64,000 nt of DNA. Origin: CBDBZX01 sp965213645 (GTDB taxonomy: Bacteria; Deinococcota; Deinococci; Deinococcales; Trueperaceae). The notes beneath the pieces were generated by a model, which did not search any database, had not been told where the DNA came from, and saw only the letters and a program-made list of their open reading frames with translations. Position 1 is the stretch's first letter; every line of letters starts with the position of its first letter. Positions 26,007-34,158 of the stretch are shown here, in pieces. The stretch spans positions 496,001-560,000 of the forward strand of contig CBDBZX010000002.1 of assembly GCA_965213645.1 (NCBI GenBank), written 5' to 3'. A program made the translations under genes and the position numbers.

Positions 26007-29000
26007 ATGAATGCGGTTAATGGGCGCTCTGGCGAGCAGATCAAGCGGGCAAGGGCAGTTTATTTGCGCCTGCGCCGTATATGCGTTCTACTGGGCCTAA
26101 CGTTACTCGCCGCGCTCCTCAGCACGAGCACGGCGCAACCCGAACCTCTGACCCTAAGTGCGCCCAACAGCCGCTTCGCCGCGCCAGGCGATTTCGTGAC
26201 GCTCGTTTTTCGTATTGAGGCGTCTCAAACGGGGGTCGAGGAGACGCTCGAGGTGGATTTAGAAGCGCGTTCCTCGCTGGGTTGGCAGATTTTACGGCAA
26301 CCCGGCGAGGTGAGCTTGGAGCCAGGGCAAAGCCGCCCTATCGCCCTTACGCTCGCCGTACCCATCAATGCGCCCGCGTTTGCTGAAAATACGGTGATGG
26401 TGGGGCTGCGCAGCCCCACCTCGACCCTGAGCGCCCAGAGTGTCATCACTGTGAGTGAACGCTCAGCGCTGAGTTTGGAAGCGCCCGAGACGGTTGTGTT
26501 AAACGCCGAAGGGTTCAGCGTCACATTGGTCAATGAAGGGAACGTGGCGAGTTCAGTGCGTCTCGAGTTGTTGGAGCGAAGTGAAGTCTTAGCCGTACGC
26601 GAGCGTGAGCTTGCGCCGCAGGAGCGGCTCGAAGAAAGGCTCGAGGTTGCGAGCGAGGGAAGCTACACCTTAGTTCTGACGAACGCCACGAACAACGCTG
26701 AAGAGGTGCGAAAGAGGCTCACGGTGACGCGCTTTGGTGTACCGAGTGCGCAACCTTTCAGCTTGCTGGCGGACGCCTCTGTCAGTTTCTCCACCGAAGG
26801 GTGGTCGGGTGAACTCTCCGCAGACGGCCCGCTCTCCGACTTCGTGAGCTTGAGTGCGAGGCTTGACGCTAAAGACGAGTTGAGCTCGTATATGGCGCTG
26901 ACCCATGAGAGGTGGACGGCGCAGCTAGGTGGCGGCGGGAGCGACCCCTACGGCCTCGGTCTATCGGCGGGCGTCGGCGCGGCGGGGAGTTACCGGACGC
27001 CGCGCTGGGCGGTGGCGGGGGCGCTCGGCGGCGTGAGCGAAAGTGTCTCTGGCTACGCAGCGGGGACGTACCGAAGCCGAGCCGCGTTCGTCGCGGGCGG
27101 GCTAAGCGTACGCGCGGACGATGCGAGGTTCAGTGTGCGCGGCAGCGCCGACCTTGGCGCGTTGAGTGTCGAGGCCGAGGCGAGCTATGACGACTTCATT
27201 GACGCTTCACTGGAAGCCAAGCGCAACCTGCCCAAAGGGAGTTTGCAAGGCCGCCTTAGGGTGGCGCAACTGCTCACCGAAAGCGCGAATTTAGGGGCGC
27301 GTCTGGATTACTACGGCTCCGGTGAACACCTCTACGCGAGCGGCTCCTTGCCTTTAGGCGAAGATGTGCGAGTCCAAGAAGGGTGGAGCATCGGCTTGCA
27401 AGACCGTCTCGTCCTGGACGACCTCTCTCTACCAGGCAAGCTCAATCTAGGGCTAGAGATGGGCAGCGAGCAGGGCTTCGCGCGGCTGCGCTACGAGACG
27501 ACCCTCGCGGACAGGTGGTTTGCCGACGCGCAGTTCGGCGTGGTTTATGACGATTTAGGGCTCGGTTTAGACACGTCCGTGCGCGTTTCGCAGAGCAGCG
27601 CGGACTACTACAGCTTGGGCGGCGACCTGACCTACTATCCGCGCAGTTCGCACCTGGGTGGCCAAGTTGACCTCAAATTGCAAACGACCCACGCACCTCT
27701 CACCTTTTTTGGCAATAGCACCTGGGACCTCACGGACAAGCGGTTGGGGCTCAACGCGGGAACGGTCTGGTACGGCGGGCCGTGGCGGGTCAACCTCGCG
27801 GGCAACGCCAACTACGGTTACGGAAGCCACGTGGCTGAGTCATTTGCGTTCGGACTGTCGCTTTCGAGCGACTACACCTTTGATGTGCGCATCCCGAGCC
27901 GCGTAAGCGAGCTTGCCGGAGGCCGTCGTACGGGAATGGTGCGGGGCGTGGTGCGCTCCGACGCCGGTCCGCTCGCAGGCGTGGAGGTCAAGGTCGGGCG
28001 CTACAAGCTCTTGACTGACGAGGCAGGACGCTACCGCGCTGAGCTTGCGCCCGGTACGTATAAGGTGAGCCTCGAGGTCGCGAGCCTGCCGATTACCTAC
28101 CGCCTCATTGGGGAGGACACGGTCTCGGTCGAGGTGGCGCTCAAAGGAGAGGTTGTGCGGGACTTTCGCCTCGCTAGAACGGCGGCGCTGACGGGGCGGG
28201 TGCTCGAGGATGCGGATGCCGACGGCGTCGCCGACACACCCGAGCGCGGTCTCGCGGCGCGGCTGCTGCTCATCGACCCCGAAGGGCTCTATCGCTCCCT
28301 GAGTACAGATGAGCAGGGTAATTTTTCGGCTCGAGGTCTGCTCCCCGGCGAGGCGACCTTGCAACTCGCTAGCTACCCTATCGGCAGCGTCATCTTAGGC
28401 GACGCTACCCGCAAGCTCACGGTGCGAGCGGGTGAAATCGTCGAGGTTACGTTCTTGCTCCAACCCGCTCGCACGCGGGCGCGGAGCTTCGGTTCGTCAG
28501 CGCTCCGCGTGCGCCGCGTGACGCCGAGCGCCGAGCGCGTCCCCCCCGGCTCCGCCCCGCTCGTCAGCGTGACCCTTCAGGGCGACCCCGAAAGGGTGCG
28601 CGTCGCGACGTCAGCCGGCTCAACTGACCTCTCTCTAATCGGCGACGTGTGGCTTGGGCGCGTCAATGTACCGGGCGATACGCCGCCCGGCGTCTACACC
28701 TTTGAGGTCATTGCAAAGCGCGGCGACGAGCGCGCGAGCCGCCGAGGTCAATTCGTGATTGACACGGAGATACCGCTTTTGGAGGCCGTTGCAGACGGAC
28801 CCGTGAGGGCGGGGGAGACCTTAGACCTCTCTGCTGCACCCCTCTTCGAAGCGGCTGAGGTGAGCGCGCAAAGCCCCTTGGGTGATGTGCAACTCACCGA
28901 GGTCGAGCCAGGGCAGTACGCAGCAGACCTTCCCATCGCTGCCGATACCGAAGACGCGGTCTATGACCTCCTCTTCCGCGCGGTGAGAAGCGGTGGCGCG

Positions 29001-29045
29001 GTGGTTGAGGAGACGCGCAGGGTACGGGTGCTGAATACGCCGTGA
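26007..29045 (+). CDS. Large outer-membrane, usher-like beta-barrel protein
   Basis: 1012 residues from ATG at 26007 (a TTG at 25953 would add 18). Signal peptide with hydrophobic core ICVLLGLTLLAALLSTSTAQ. Layout: two NEW3/Ig-like domains with FAAPGDFVTLVFRIEAS (about 50-250); a long run of amphipathic beta strands with alternating aromatic and Gly/Ser residues (about 260-650, for example WTAQLGGGGSDPYGLGLSAG and YYSLGGDLTYYPRSSHLGGQ), barrel-like; then carboxypeptidase-regulatory-like plug/Ig domains (GVVRSDAGPLAGVEVKVGRY; GRVLEDADADGVADTPERGL) and two more Ig-like domains. The combination suits a fibre-secreting usher or COG1470-type surface protein. Convergent with the subunit genes. Confidence 0.72.
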   Translation: MNAVNGRSGEQIKRARAVYLRLRRICVLLGLTLLAALLSTSTAQPEPLTLSAPNSRFAAPGDFVTLVFRIEASQTGVEETLEVDLEARSSLGWQILRQPGEVSLEPGQSRPIALTLAVPINAPAFAENTVMVGLRSPTSTLSAQSVITVSERSALSLEAPETVVLNAEGFSVTLVNEGNVASSVRLELLERSEVLAVRERELAPQERLEERLEVASEGSYTLVLTNATNNAEEVRKRLTVTRFGVPSAQPFSLLADASVSFSTEGWSGELSADGPLSDFVSLSARLDAKDELSSYMALTHERWTAQLGGGGSDPYGLGLSAGVGAAGSYRTPRWAVAGALGGVSESVSGYAAGTYRSRAAFVAGGLSVRADDARFSVRGSADLGALSVEAEASYDDFIDASLEAKRNLPKGSLQGRLRVAQLLTESANLGARLDYYGSGEHLYASGSLPLGEDVRVQEGWSIGLQDRLVLDDLSLPGKLNLGLEMGSEQGFARLRYETTLADRWFADAQFGVVYDDLGLGLDTSVRVSQSSADYYSLGGDLTYYPRSSHLGGQVDLKLQTTHAPLTFFGNSTWDLTDKRLGLNAGTVWYGGPWRVNLAGNANYGYGSHVAESFAFGLSLSSDYTFDVRIPSRVSELAGGRRTGMVRGVVRSDAGPLAGVEVKVGRYKLLTDEAGRYRAELAPGTYKVSLEVASLPITYRLIGEDTVSVEVALKGEVVRDFRLARTAALTGRVLEDADADGVADTPERGLAARLLLIDPEGLYRSLSTDEQGNFSARGLLPGEATLQLASYPIGSVILGDATRKLTVRAGEIVEVTFLLQPARTRARSFGSSALRVRRVTPSAERVPPGSAPLVSVTLQGDPERVRVATSAGSTDLSLIGDVWLGRVNVPGDTPPGVYTFEVIAKRGDERASRRGQFVIDTEIPLLEAVADGPVRAGETLDLSAAPLFEAAEVSAQSPLGDVQLTEVEPGQYAADLPIAADTEDAVYDLLFRAVRSGGAVVEETRRVRVLNTP

Positions 29046-29078
29046 CCTCTTGTTCTGCTTTGAGAATCACATAAAAAT

Positions 29079-29106
29079 GTAGCTGTGAAGATATCTCCAC
29101 AGCTAC
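29079..29106 (-). terminator. Terminator between convergent genes
   Basis: GTAGCTGTG / CACAGCTAC, 9-bp perfect stem. On the minus strand it is followed by ATTTTTATG, terminating the FAS1-like gene; on the plus strand it lies 34 bases after the usher-like gene. Confidence 0.75.
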
Positions 29107-29137
29107 TCTCGTGTAATTTTGATGCGCTAATCTACGC

Positions 29138-29734
29138 TTATTGACTCCAGTCGAAGTCCCGCACGATGGGCGCGGCAACGTAACAGAGTAGCCCTTTCGC
29201 ATCTGTTTCATAGGTAGGGTCTTCACCTTCCAGACACCCAAGGTCAATAGCGACGCCATTGGCTAAATCCACTTCAGGGTAGGGCTGGTTTTCGATAACG
29301 ACTTCAGTACCCGCCGCACTTTCCAGTGTGACCTCCGCGTCGGGCGTGGTTCGCAGTTCCAAAACGTCCACTTCTTCGTAGATGAGGTGAGATTTGACAA
29401 ACTCGGGCAGCTTGGGGTGTGCTAGAAATGTCTCCTCGTTAAGACCCTGCTCCGCGATGTAGGCTTGGAGCACGCTCATCTCATTGATGAACATGAGTAA
29501 CAATGGGTATCGATTTACAGCTAGGTCATCGTAGACACCTGATGCTGTAATAGCACGCTCATATAAGTCGGCGTCCGTGCCAGTTCTTATAAAGTTTTGG
29601 AGCGAGGTCGTAGGCACATCAGGGTTTGTAGGCTCTTCCGGGTTGGGCTCAGGGATTGGCGTAGTGCTGCCCTGCTCCGCGCAACCACTTAAAGCGAGGA
29701 CAAAAAGCAGCATTACCGTTAATAAGTATTTCAT
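29138..29734 (-). CDS. Lipoprotein with FAS1-like domain
   Basis: 198 residues. Lipobox ALSGC at about 14-18, a Pro/Glu/Thr spacer (about 20-42), then a fasciclin-like domain: YIAEQGLNEETFLAHPKLPE, FVKSHLIYEEVDVLEL and EVTLESAAGTEVVIENQPYP. FAS1 domains serve in adhesion at the cell surface. The C-terminal ending holds two Cys that may form a disulfide. It sits between the usher-like gene and the fibre subunit operon. Confidence 0.78.
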   Translation of the reverse strand: MKYLLTVMLLFVLALSGCAEQGSTTPIPEPNPEEPTNPDVPTTSLQNFIRTGTDADLYERAITASGVYDDLAVNRYPLLLMFINEMSVLQAYIAEQGLNEETFLAHPKLPEFVKSHLIYEEVDVLELRTTPDAEVTLESAAGTEVVIENQPYPEVDLANGVAIDLGCLEGEDPTYETDAKGLLCYVAAPIVRDFDWSQ

Positions 29735-29783
29735 AGTAGCCTCCTAGTGGCGCTTGTTGATGTAGATGTCTCGAGAGCACAGA

Positions 29784-30719
29784 TCAAGGATTAGCTTGCG
29801 CGTCATACGTCAGGCGAAAGGTATAGTCACCCGGCTCCTCCAACCCGTCCACGAGTAGCGAAAATTCAGCCGGCGTGAGGAGCGGCTCAAAGCCGTAGGT
29901 CGGCGACGCGCTGCTAAAACGCCGACCTTGCGCGGGCTGCCCGGCGAGGTAGAGGCGCTCAGCAATCAGCTCACCGCCCGGTGAAAGGTCTTCCTGTGTG
30001 ACCGCAACGGTGACGGTGTAGCCTTGGGGGTCGTTGGAGAAAACCTCGAGCGTACGAACATCACTGTCTGTGGCGCTCAGCGGCGTGAGGGTCTCAATCG
30101 CTCGCAGGTACGTCATCACGTTGCTGCCGCTGTAGTCAAAGTCAACCCGCGCAGTTTGAGAGGTCACGAGCGAGCTGTCTATGCGCAGCGCCGTCGCCGT
30201 AGGGACGGCGATACGAACGTCGTGCTGCACAGGTGAATTGCCTGCGCGGTAGGTCACTGACGTTGTGTAGTTGCCCGCAACCTCTTGGCCCGTAAGCTGC
30301 ACGCGGTACGCCACGCTTATCTCGGTGCGGTTGTCGGGGCTGGTGATCGTGCCCTGCAAAGGTCTATCTAAGGAGAGCCAGTTCGTGACTGCTGTACCGC
30401 CATTTCTCGAGGAAAAGGTGTAACGCGCTTGCAACTCGGGTGCGCCAGTAGACCGCGAGGTCGGCTCGACGCGAAAGGTGTAGCGCCGGGCGCGGTCTAC
30501 GCGCATACGGATGTTGGGGCTCGAGGGCTCTGGCTGGGTGATCTCACCGAGCGACGCTAAGTAGGTTTCAGCCGTCGGCGCGAAGGTGACGAGCCCGGAG
30601 GAGCGAAAGCGGAGCCTTTGCGCGTCGGCGCTGCCCAGGACACATAAAAAGCACAAAAGGGTTAAGCAGACGTATGCGCGTCTGCCGTAAGCCCTTTGAC
30701 TTTGTGCGGACAACGTCAC
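29784..30719 (-). CDS. Two-domain fibre protein, possible tip subunit
   Basis: 311 residues. Signal peptide (LTLLCFLCVLGSADAQ) and two beta domains, each ending in the strand seen at the end of the small subunits: GNYTTSVTYRAG at about 157 and EPGDYTFRLTYDAQANP at the C-terminus. The second domain also holds DFDYSG and VFSNDPQGYTVTVAV, like DFDYTS and VFSNDVDGWEVRV in the subunits. A two-domain protein with subunit-like C-terminus is what a fibre tip adhesin looks like (inference). Start overlaps the chaperone-like gene by 4 bases. Confidence 0.7.
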   Translation of the reverse strand: MTLSAQSQRAYGRRAYVCLTLLCFLCVLGSADAQRLRFRSSGLVTFAPTAETYLASLGEITQPEPSSPNIRMRVDRARRYTFRVEPTSRSTGAPELQARYTFSSRNGGTAVTNWLSLDRPLQGTITSPDNRTEISVAYRVQLTGQEVAGNYTTSVTYRAGNSPVQHDVRIAVPTATALRIDSSLVTSQTARVDFDYSGSNVMTYLRAIETLTPLSATDSDVRTLEVFSNDPQGYTVTVAVTQEDLSPGGELIAERLYLAGQPAQGRRFSSASPTYGFEPLLTPAEFSLLVDGLEEPGDYTFRLTYDAQANP

Positions 30720-31516
30720 GGGATTGAGATCGGTAACTCCGCCACGAGCAACTCGCCCCGGCTGTCCTGAATCAGCGCCAGCGCGACGTAGAAGCCTTCC
30801 TCGACCTCTTCAGGGAGAGGTAGGGTAAGCTCACGCTCGCTGCCTCTGAGAATCGGCACGTTGGGTACTTCGACATTGTGTACAACCTCACCCATCTCGT
30901 CGCGCAGCTCAATCTGTCCAGCCAAGCGCATAAGCGTGTTACCCGTATTGGCAATCGCCAGCGTCAGCGAGGTCTCGTCTTGCTGAAAGAAGTCCACGAC
31001 CTCAGCGCTGTTGCGCTCCGTGCCCGCAACGGTGATGTAGAGCGTCAAGCCGATACGGGTGGTCGTCACGACGCCCACGCCCGTGAGCGCCGACGCGGGC
31101 GGCACGACGCGGAAGAACACCATGTCGTGATAGGTGCCACCTTCGGCGTCGGGTGGAATGGTCACGGAAACGCGCAGGTCGCGGCTCGAGTTGGGCTCCA
31201 AGAAGAAGTCCGTACTCTCCAAGCTGATCCAATTCGCGGCGCTGTGCGCCAAGCTACTCGCGGGCAAAAAGGTGATGTTGCCCGCTATATCGAGCGTCCA
31301 GTCGCTGATCTCGGTACTGACCTGGAGCCGCTCCGAACTGTTGGTAATGAGCGTGACGGTCTCGGTGATCGTCTGACCTGGGCTGCCCGCGAGGGTGAGC
31401 CGGGGCGGGGAGAGGCCGATGTCGGAGGCTTGCGCGAAGGTGGCGGCGAAGATAACCGCAAGAATGAGGTGGGTGAAGACGGGTCTCGAGGATAAGATGC
31501 GGCGTGAGGTTGGCAT
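30716..31516 (-). CDS. Periplasmic chaperone-like Ig-fold protein
   Basis: 266 residues. Signal peptide (AVIFAATFAQA) then IGLSPPRLTLAGSPGQTITE, ETVTLITNSSERLQVS and FFLEPNSSRDLRVSVTIPPD, the pattern of Ig-like N-terminal domains in pilus chaperones; TYHDMVFFRVVPP and GLTLYITVAG correspond to the G1-like strand and domain switch, and a second Ig-like domain follows. Four-base gap to the upstream subunit gene and a 4-base overlap with the downstream gene make an operon. Assignment as chaperone is by pattern only. Confidence 0.68.
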   Translation of the reverse strand: MPTSRRILSSRPVFTHLILAVIFAATFAQASDIGLSPPRLTLAGSPGQTITETVTLITNSSERLQVSTEISDWTLDIAGNITFLPASSLAHSAANWISLESTDFFLEPNSSRDLRVSVTIPPDAEGGTYHDMVFFRVVPPASALTGVGVVTTTRIGLTLYITVAGTERNSAEVVDFFQQDETSLTLAIANTGNTLMRLAGQIELRDEMGEVVHNVEVPNVPILRGSERELTLPLPEEVEEGFYVALALIQDSRGELLVAELPISIP

Positions 31517-31520
31517 AGCT

Positions 31521-32168
31521 TTAAGGATAGAAAATCGTGTAGCTGACCGTTGTGGAATATTCGCCTGGCTCTTCGTCGCCGTTCACCTTGACGCGGTAGT
31601 CAAGGCCGTTAAAGCCCAAGGTCTGCCAGCCGTACGTACCGAGCAAGCTGTAGGCGACCCATTGAGGCGTTGTTGAAAGCGTCCAAGTGTCGCGTACATC
31701 GCCCCACACCACCGCCTGCGGATTCAGTCCAGAGCGTACTCCGCGCACCACTTCGATATCCTCTAAAGCCAGCCCTGCGCCTCCCTGCTGACCACGATAA
31801 GTAAGCGGCGACGCCTGAACCTCGACGTACCAGAGCGGAAAGCCGAAGCCTGTGCGTACGGAGACCTGCACGTCGGCGAAGTCGGTGACGTTGGAGGCTC
31901 CAATAAACCCTGGGCCTTCATAGGCGTCCGTGTAAGCGCTCACATCCGAGGTGTAGTCGAAGTTTACAGCGGGCGAGCCACGTGGAATATTCGCATTATT
32001 TACGATGCGAATGCCTAAGTAGCTCGGAATGCTGAGGTTGACCTCGTGGTCGGCGAGCTGCGCAGAGGCGAAGGGAAGCTGGAGCGCGGCGCACAGGAAG
32101 GCGAGGTAGACGAGCAGGCTGATTTTGCGCTTGGCGCTATGAAGTTGGAAGTCTATAGTCATGGTCAT
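31521..32168 (-). CDS. Secreted fibre subunit paralogue C
   Basis: 215 residues from ATG at 32168 (CAGGAAACC precedes it). Signal peptide LVYLAFLCAALQLPFASAQ, mature start DHEVNLSIPSYLGIRIVN, shared D(H/V)-x-(V/I)-x-(I/L)-S/K-IP opening of the paralogues, DFDYTSDVSAYTDAYEG, WQTLGFNGLDYRVKVNGDEE, and C-terminal EPGEYSTTVSYTIFYP. The last strand resembles the GxYxxTVxYT end of spore-coat-U/Csu-type pilins. First gene of the subunit-chaperone-tip operon. Confidence 0.75.
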   Translation of the reverse strand: MTMTIDFQLHSAKRKISLLVYLAFLCAALQLPFASAQLADHEVNLSIPSYLGIRIVNNANIPRGSPAVNFDYTSDVSAYTDAYEGPGFIGASNVTDFADVQVSVRTGFGFPLWYVEVQASPLTYRGQQGGAGLALEDIEVVRGVRSGLNPQAVVWGDVRDTWTLSTTPQWVAYSLLGTYGWQTLGFNGLDYRVKVNGDEEPGEYSTTVSYTIFYP

Positions 32169-32248
32169 GGTTTCCTGTGAGGATTCCCTGCCGGGACGCA
32201 GGGACACCCTAAGAGAAGAGGTTAGGGCCAAGAGAACGAGAGAAGAGG

Positions 32249-32350
32249 TTAAGGTTCGATAATCGTGTAGGTGACAGTCGTTGTGGACTCGCTTAGGTTT
32301 TCGTTACTGTCAACCCTGATGCGGTCACCAAAGCCGTTCGCTGAAACGAC
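32249..32350 (-). pseudogene. Fibre subunit C-terminal remnant (fourth paralogue)
   Basis: The minus strand reads NGFGDRIRVDSNENLSESTT then TVTYTIIEP and a stop at 32249, the end of a subunit gene (compare GFNGLDYRVKVNGDEEPGEY). The rest of the gene is missing; the upstream side runs into the terminator of the next gene at 32371. Confidence 0.8.
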
Positions 32351-32370
32351 GGCTCTCGCTCCAGCTACGT

Positions 32371-32405
32371 GAAGACAGCCGCCGCAATTCGCGGCGGCTG
32401 TCTTC
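32371..32405 (-). terminator. Strong hairpin after subunit gene B
   Basis: GAAGACAGCCGCCGC / GCGGCGGCTGTCTTC, perfect 15-bp stem with a 5-base loop, 17 bases beyond the stop at 32422. No long T-tract. Confidence 0.75.
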
Positions 32406-32421
32406 GGAGTTTGGGTTAGGC

Positions 32422-32952
32422 TTAGAGGCCGATGATGGTGTACAGAACTGTGGTGCTGTAGTCGCCGGCATCTTCTGAGCCATCGAACTCGATGGAGAAG
32501 TTCTCAGGGCCGAAGCCTAAGCTCTCCCAACCGCCGGTCTTGGTAGCGCTGTCGGCGATGTAGCCGCCCCCGAGGTCGAACGCACCATATGTGCTTACGC
32601 CGGTCGCTGCGACCTTGACTTTGCTCCAGTCGAAGCTGGTATTGTCCGTCGAGACGCGCACTTCCCAGCCGTCAACATCGTTCGAGAACACTTTGACGTC
32701 ATCCCAGTTGAAGCTGCCGGAGTTGGTCGGGGCGAAGACCGTGCCGACGTCGAAGGACGCTTCGTTCGCCACAAAGTCAAACTCGACAGCCGTGGGGTTT
32801 GCAACGGCGGCGTTGCTCGCTCCGCTGGTCAAGCGGATGCGCAAGACGTCGGGAATCTTGATGTTGACGTCGTGACTCTGCTTATCCTGAGCGAAGGCGA
32901 CGCTGGTGCTGAGAACGGCTGCTGCTGCGAGTAAACCAAAAACCTTTTTCAT
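32422..32952 (-). CDS. Secreted fibre subunit paralogue B
   Basis: 176 residues from ATG at 32952 (MKKVFGLLAAAAVLSTSVAF), preceded by GGGAGGAA; the longer frame to 33030 runs through the RNA motif and is not used. Mature start QSHDVNIKIPDVLRIRLTSG, EFDFVANEASFDVG, VFSNDVDGWEVRVSTD, WESLGFGPENFSIEFDGSED, and the end DAGDYSTTVLYTIIGL. Beta-rich, no Cys. With its own terminator and an upstream regulatory RNA, it is probably the abundant shaft subunit. Confidence 0.78.
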   Translation of the reverse strand: MKKVFGLLAAAAVLSTSVAFAQDKQSHDVNIKIPDVLRIRLTSGASNAAVANPTAVEFDFVANEASFDVGTVFAPTNSGSFNWDDVKVFSNDVDGWEVRVSTDNTSFDWSKVKVAATGVSTYGAFDLGGGYIADSATKTGGWESLGFGPENFSIEFDGSEDAGDYSTTVLYTIIGL

Positions 32953-32975
32953 GACATTCCTCCCGGAATAAGAAA

Positions 32976-33048
32976 TTCGGCCGGTTGCGCTACTAGCTCC
33001 ATCTTGCCCAAGCGCCCAAATACGGGTCAAGATTTCATCGCTTCCGAA
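32976..33048 (-). ncRNA. Candidate riboswitch motif, copy a
   Basis: Reading the minus strand: closing stem TTCGG / CCGAA; inner stem ATCTTG / CAAGAT; conserved loop TATTTGGGCGCTTGG; third helix GCGCT / AGCGC in which one strand lies inside the inner-stem loop (pseudoknot); conserved GGAGCTAGTAGCGCAACCGG. It ends 23 bases before the start codon of subunit B. The ribosome site GGGAGG is itself in the loop of ATTCC / GGAAT, so translational control is possible. Confidence 0.7.
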
Positions 33049-33103
33049 AGGAACCCTCCGCGTGTTGGGTTTGGGGGTTGCGGAGGTGCGTTCAACTAAA
33101 GCT

Positions 33104-33109
33104 AGTATA
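33104..33109 (-). promoter_or_regulatory. -10 box TATACT for the subunit B leader
   Basis: On the minus strand ACGTATACTAGC would start a transcript near 33097. The leader would contain a CCTCCGC / GCGGAGG hairpin (33055-33086), then the RNA motif and the ribosome site. No clear -35 box. Confidence 0.4.
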
Positions 33110-33401
33110 CGTATCTGCTCTCACAAAATTCTTACGAAGAATTAGTTTAGGGACGTTAAAAATTCCACTGGGTTGAAGTGGGGCAAAGCGGTTGAAATAT
33201 GGAGATGTGTGACGAGAGATAGATTAAGTTGAGAGGTGCTCGAGCCGCAAACAAAACAGCTTTAGAAGACGCCACTCAATCTTGTAAGAGGATTGATAGG
33301 TGCACGACTTTGTGGGCTGCTCGGGTTTACCCAACAGCATGGTTAGCTTTGCTAGTCTCCAACGGCTTGTATAAAGGAGGTAGAGGATGAGGGAAGGGGT
33401 G
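33110..33401. other. Intergenic region between subunit genes A and B
   Basis: About 290 bases without a supported gene. Plus-strand AAGGAGGTAGAGGATG at 33375-33390 looks like a start signal, but the frame it opens is antisense to subunit gene A and has no family. Confidence 0.4.
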
Positions 33402-33875
33402 CTAAGGTCGCGTGACGGTGTAGGTCACTGTCCCCTGATAGTGTCCGTCTGCGGGCAAGGTCTGAAGTCCATAACGAAGGTCGAAGTTCTGCCAACCACC
33501 CGTGTTCTCGCCCCGCTCGATAATCTGCGGGTAAGAGGTAAAGCGCTCCCAGCCACTTTTGTCCGCTTCGGCTCGCCACATGAGCTGCGCCGCTGCGTCC
33601 GCTTCGCTCGCCGGAACGTAGCTTGCGGAAAGCTGCCACGCACTGTTCGCCATGACCTGAACGCTGCTACCCGCAGGCGCAATCTCGAACGCACCGTCGG
33701 CAACGCGGATGCTCACGTCAACGTTGGCTTGATCCTGAGCAACGTCATCGTCAATTTTAAGTCTGAGAATGTTGGGAACGCTGATACTAACATCGTGACC
33801 TGCGCTTTTTTGCGCCGCTGCAATGTTGGCTAAACCTAAAACTACGAGAACGAAAAAAACGAAACCTCTACGCAT
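33402..33875 (-). CDS. Secreted fibre subunit paralogue A
   Basis: 157 residues from ATG at 33875 (MRRGFVFFVLVVLGLANIAA). Mature start GHDVSISVPNILRLKIDDDV, ADGAFEIAPAGSSVQVMANS, WRAEADKSGWERFTSYPQII, WQNFDLRYGLQTLPADGHYQ, and the final strand GTVTYTVTRP. Shorter than B and C and most divergent. Preceded by two copies of the RNA motif. Confidence 0.75.
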   Translation of the reverse strand: MRRGFVFFVLVVLGLANIAAAQKSAGHDVSISVPNILRLKIDDDVAQDQANVDVSIRVADGAFEIAPAGSSVQVMANSAWQLSASYVPASEADAAAQLMWRAEADKSGWERFTSYPQIIERGENTGGWQNFDLRYGLQTLPADGHYQGTVTYTVTRP

Positions 33876-33950
33876 CCAAACCACCCTTTCGTGGAATGGA
33901 TGCAACCACCTTAATACAGAGCTAGACGTGTTTAGCGCGTCGCGCTCTAA

Positions 33951-34026
33951 GTTCGGCCGGTTGCATCACTGGCTCCCCGAGTCCCATGATGCCCAGATAG
34001 GGAAGGTCGGTTCATCGCCTCCGAAC
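33951..34026 (-). ncRNA. Candidate riboswitch motif, copy b
   Basis: Minus strand: closing stem GTTCGG / CCGAAC; conserved TATCTGGGC; pseudoknot helix GCATCA / TGATGC, which replaces GCGCT / AGCGC of the other copies and so shows covariation; conserved GGAGCCAGTGATGCAACCGG. Ends 75 bases before the start of subunit A. An AGCGC / GCGCT hairpin follows; no T-tract. Confidence 0.7.
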
Positions 34027-34031
34027 GCCAT

Positions 34032-34072
34032 AAAAAACGCTCGACCAGGGGCACTTGGCCCGGCTGCTCGAG
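34032..34072 (-). terminator. Intrinsic terminator between RNA motif copies c and b
   Basis: Minus strand CTCGAGCAGCCGGGCC - aagt - GCCCCTGGTCGAGC, then G and TTTTTT. It lies 87 bases after motif c and 6 bases before motif b, a normal place for a riboswitch expression platform. Confidence 0.7.
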
Positions 34073-34158
34073 TGAGGTTCGCGCGTAGAGAAGTCTAAAC
34101 AACGTTAGATTTCTGTATGTTGAATACCAGCTTGCGCTAAGTACTCGCGAGTTATCAC

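Noticed and set aside
32953..33030. N-terminal extension of fibre subunit B
   Set aside because: It would translate through the RNA motif and bury the signal peptide; ATG 32952 follows GGGAGG.
33387..33833. Plus-strand ORF of 148 codons with a very good AAGGAGG ribosome site
   Set aside because: Fully antisense to fibre subunit A, which has signal peptide and paralogues; the ORF has basic, non-protein-like composition.
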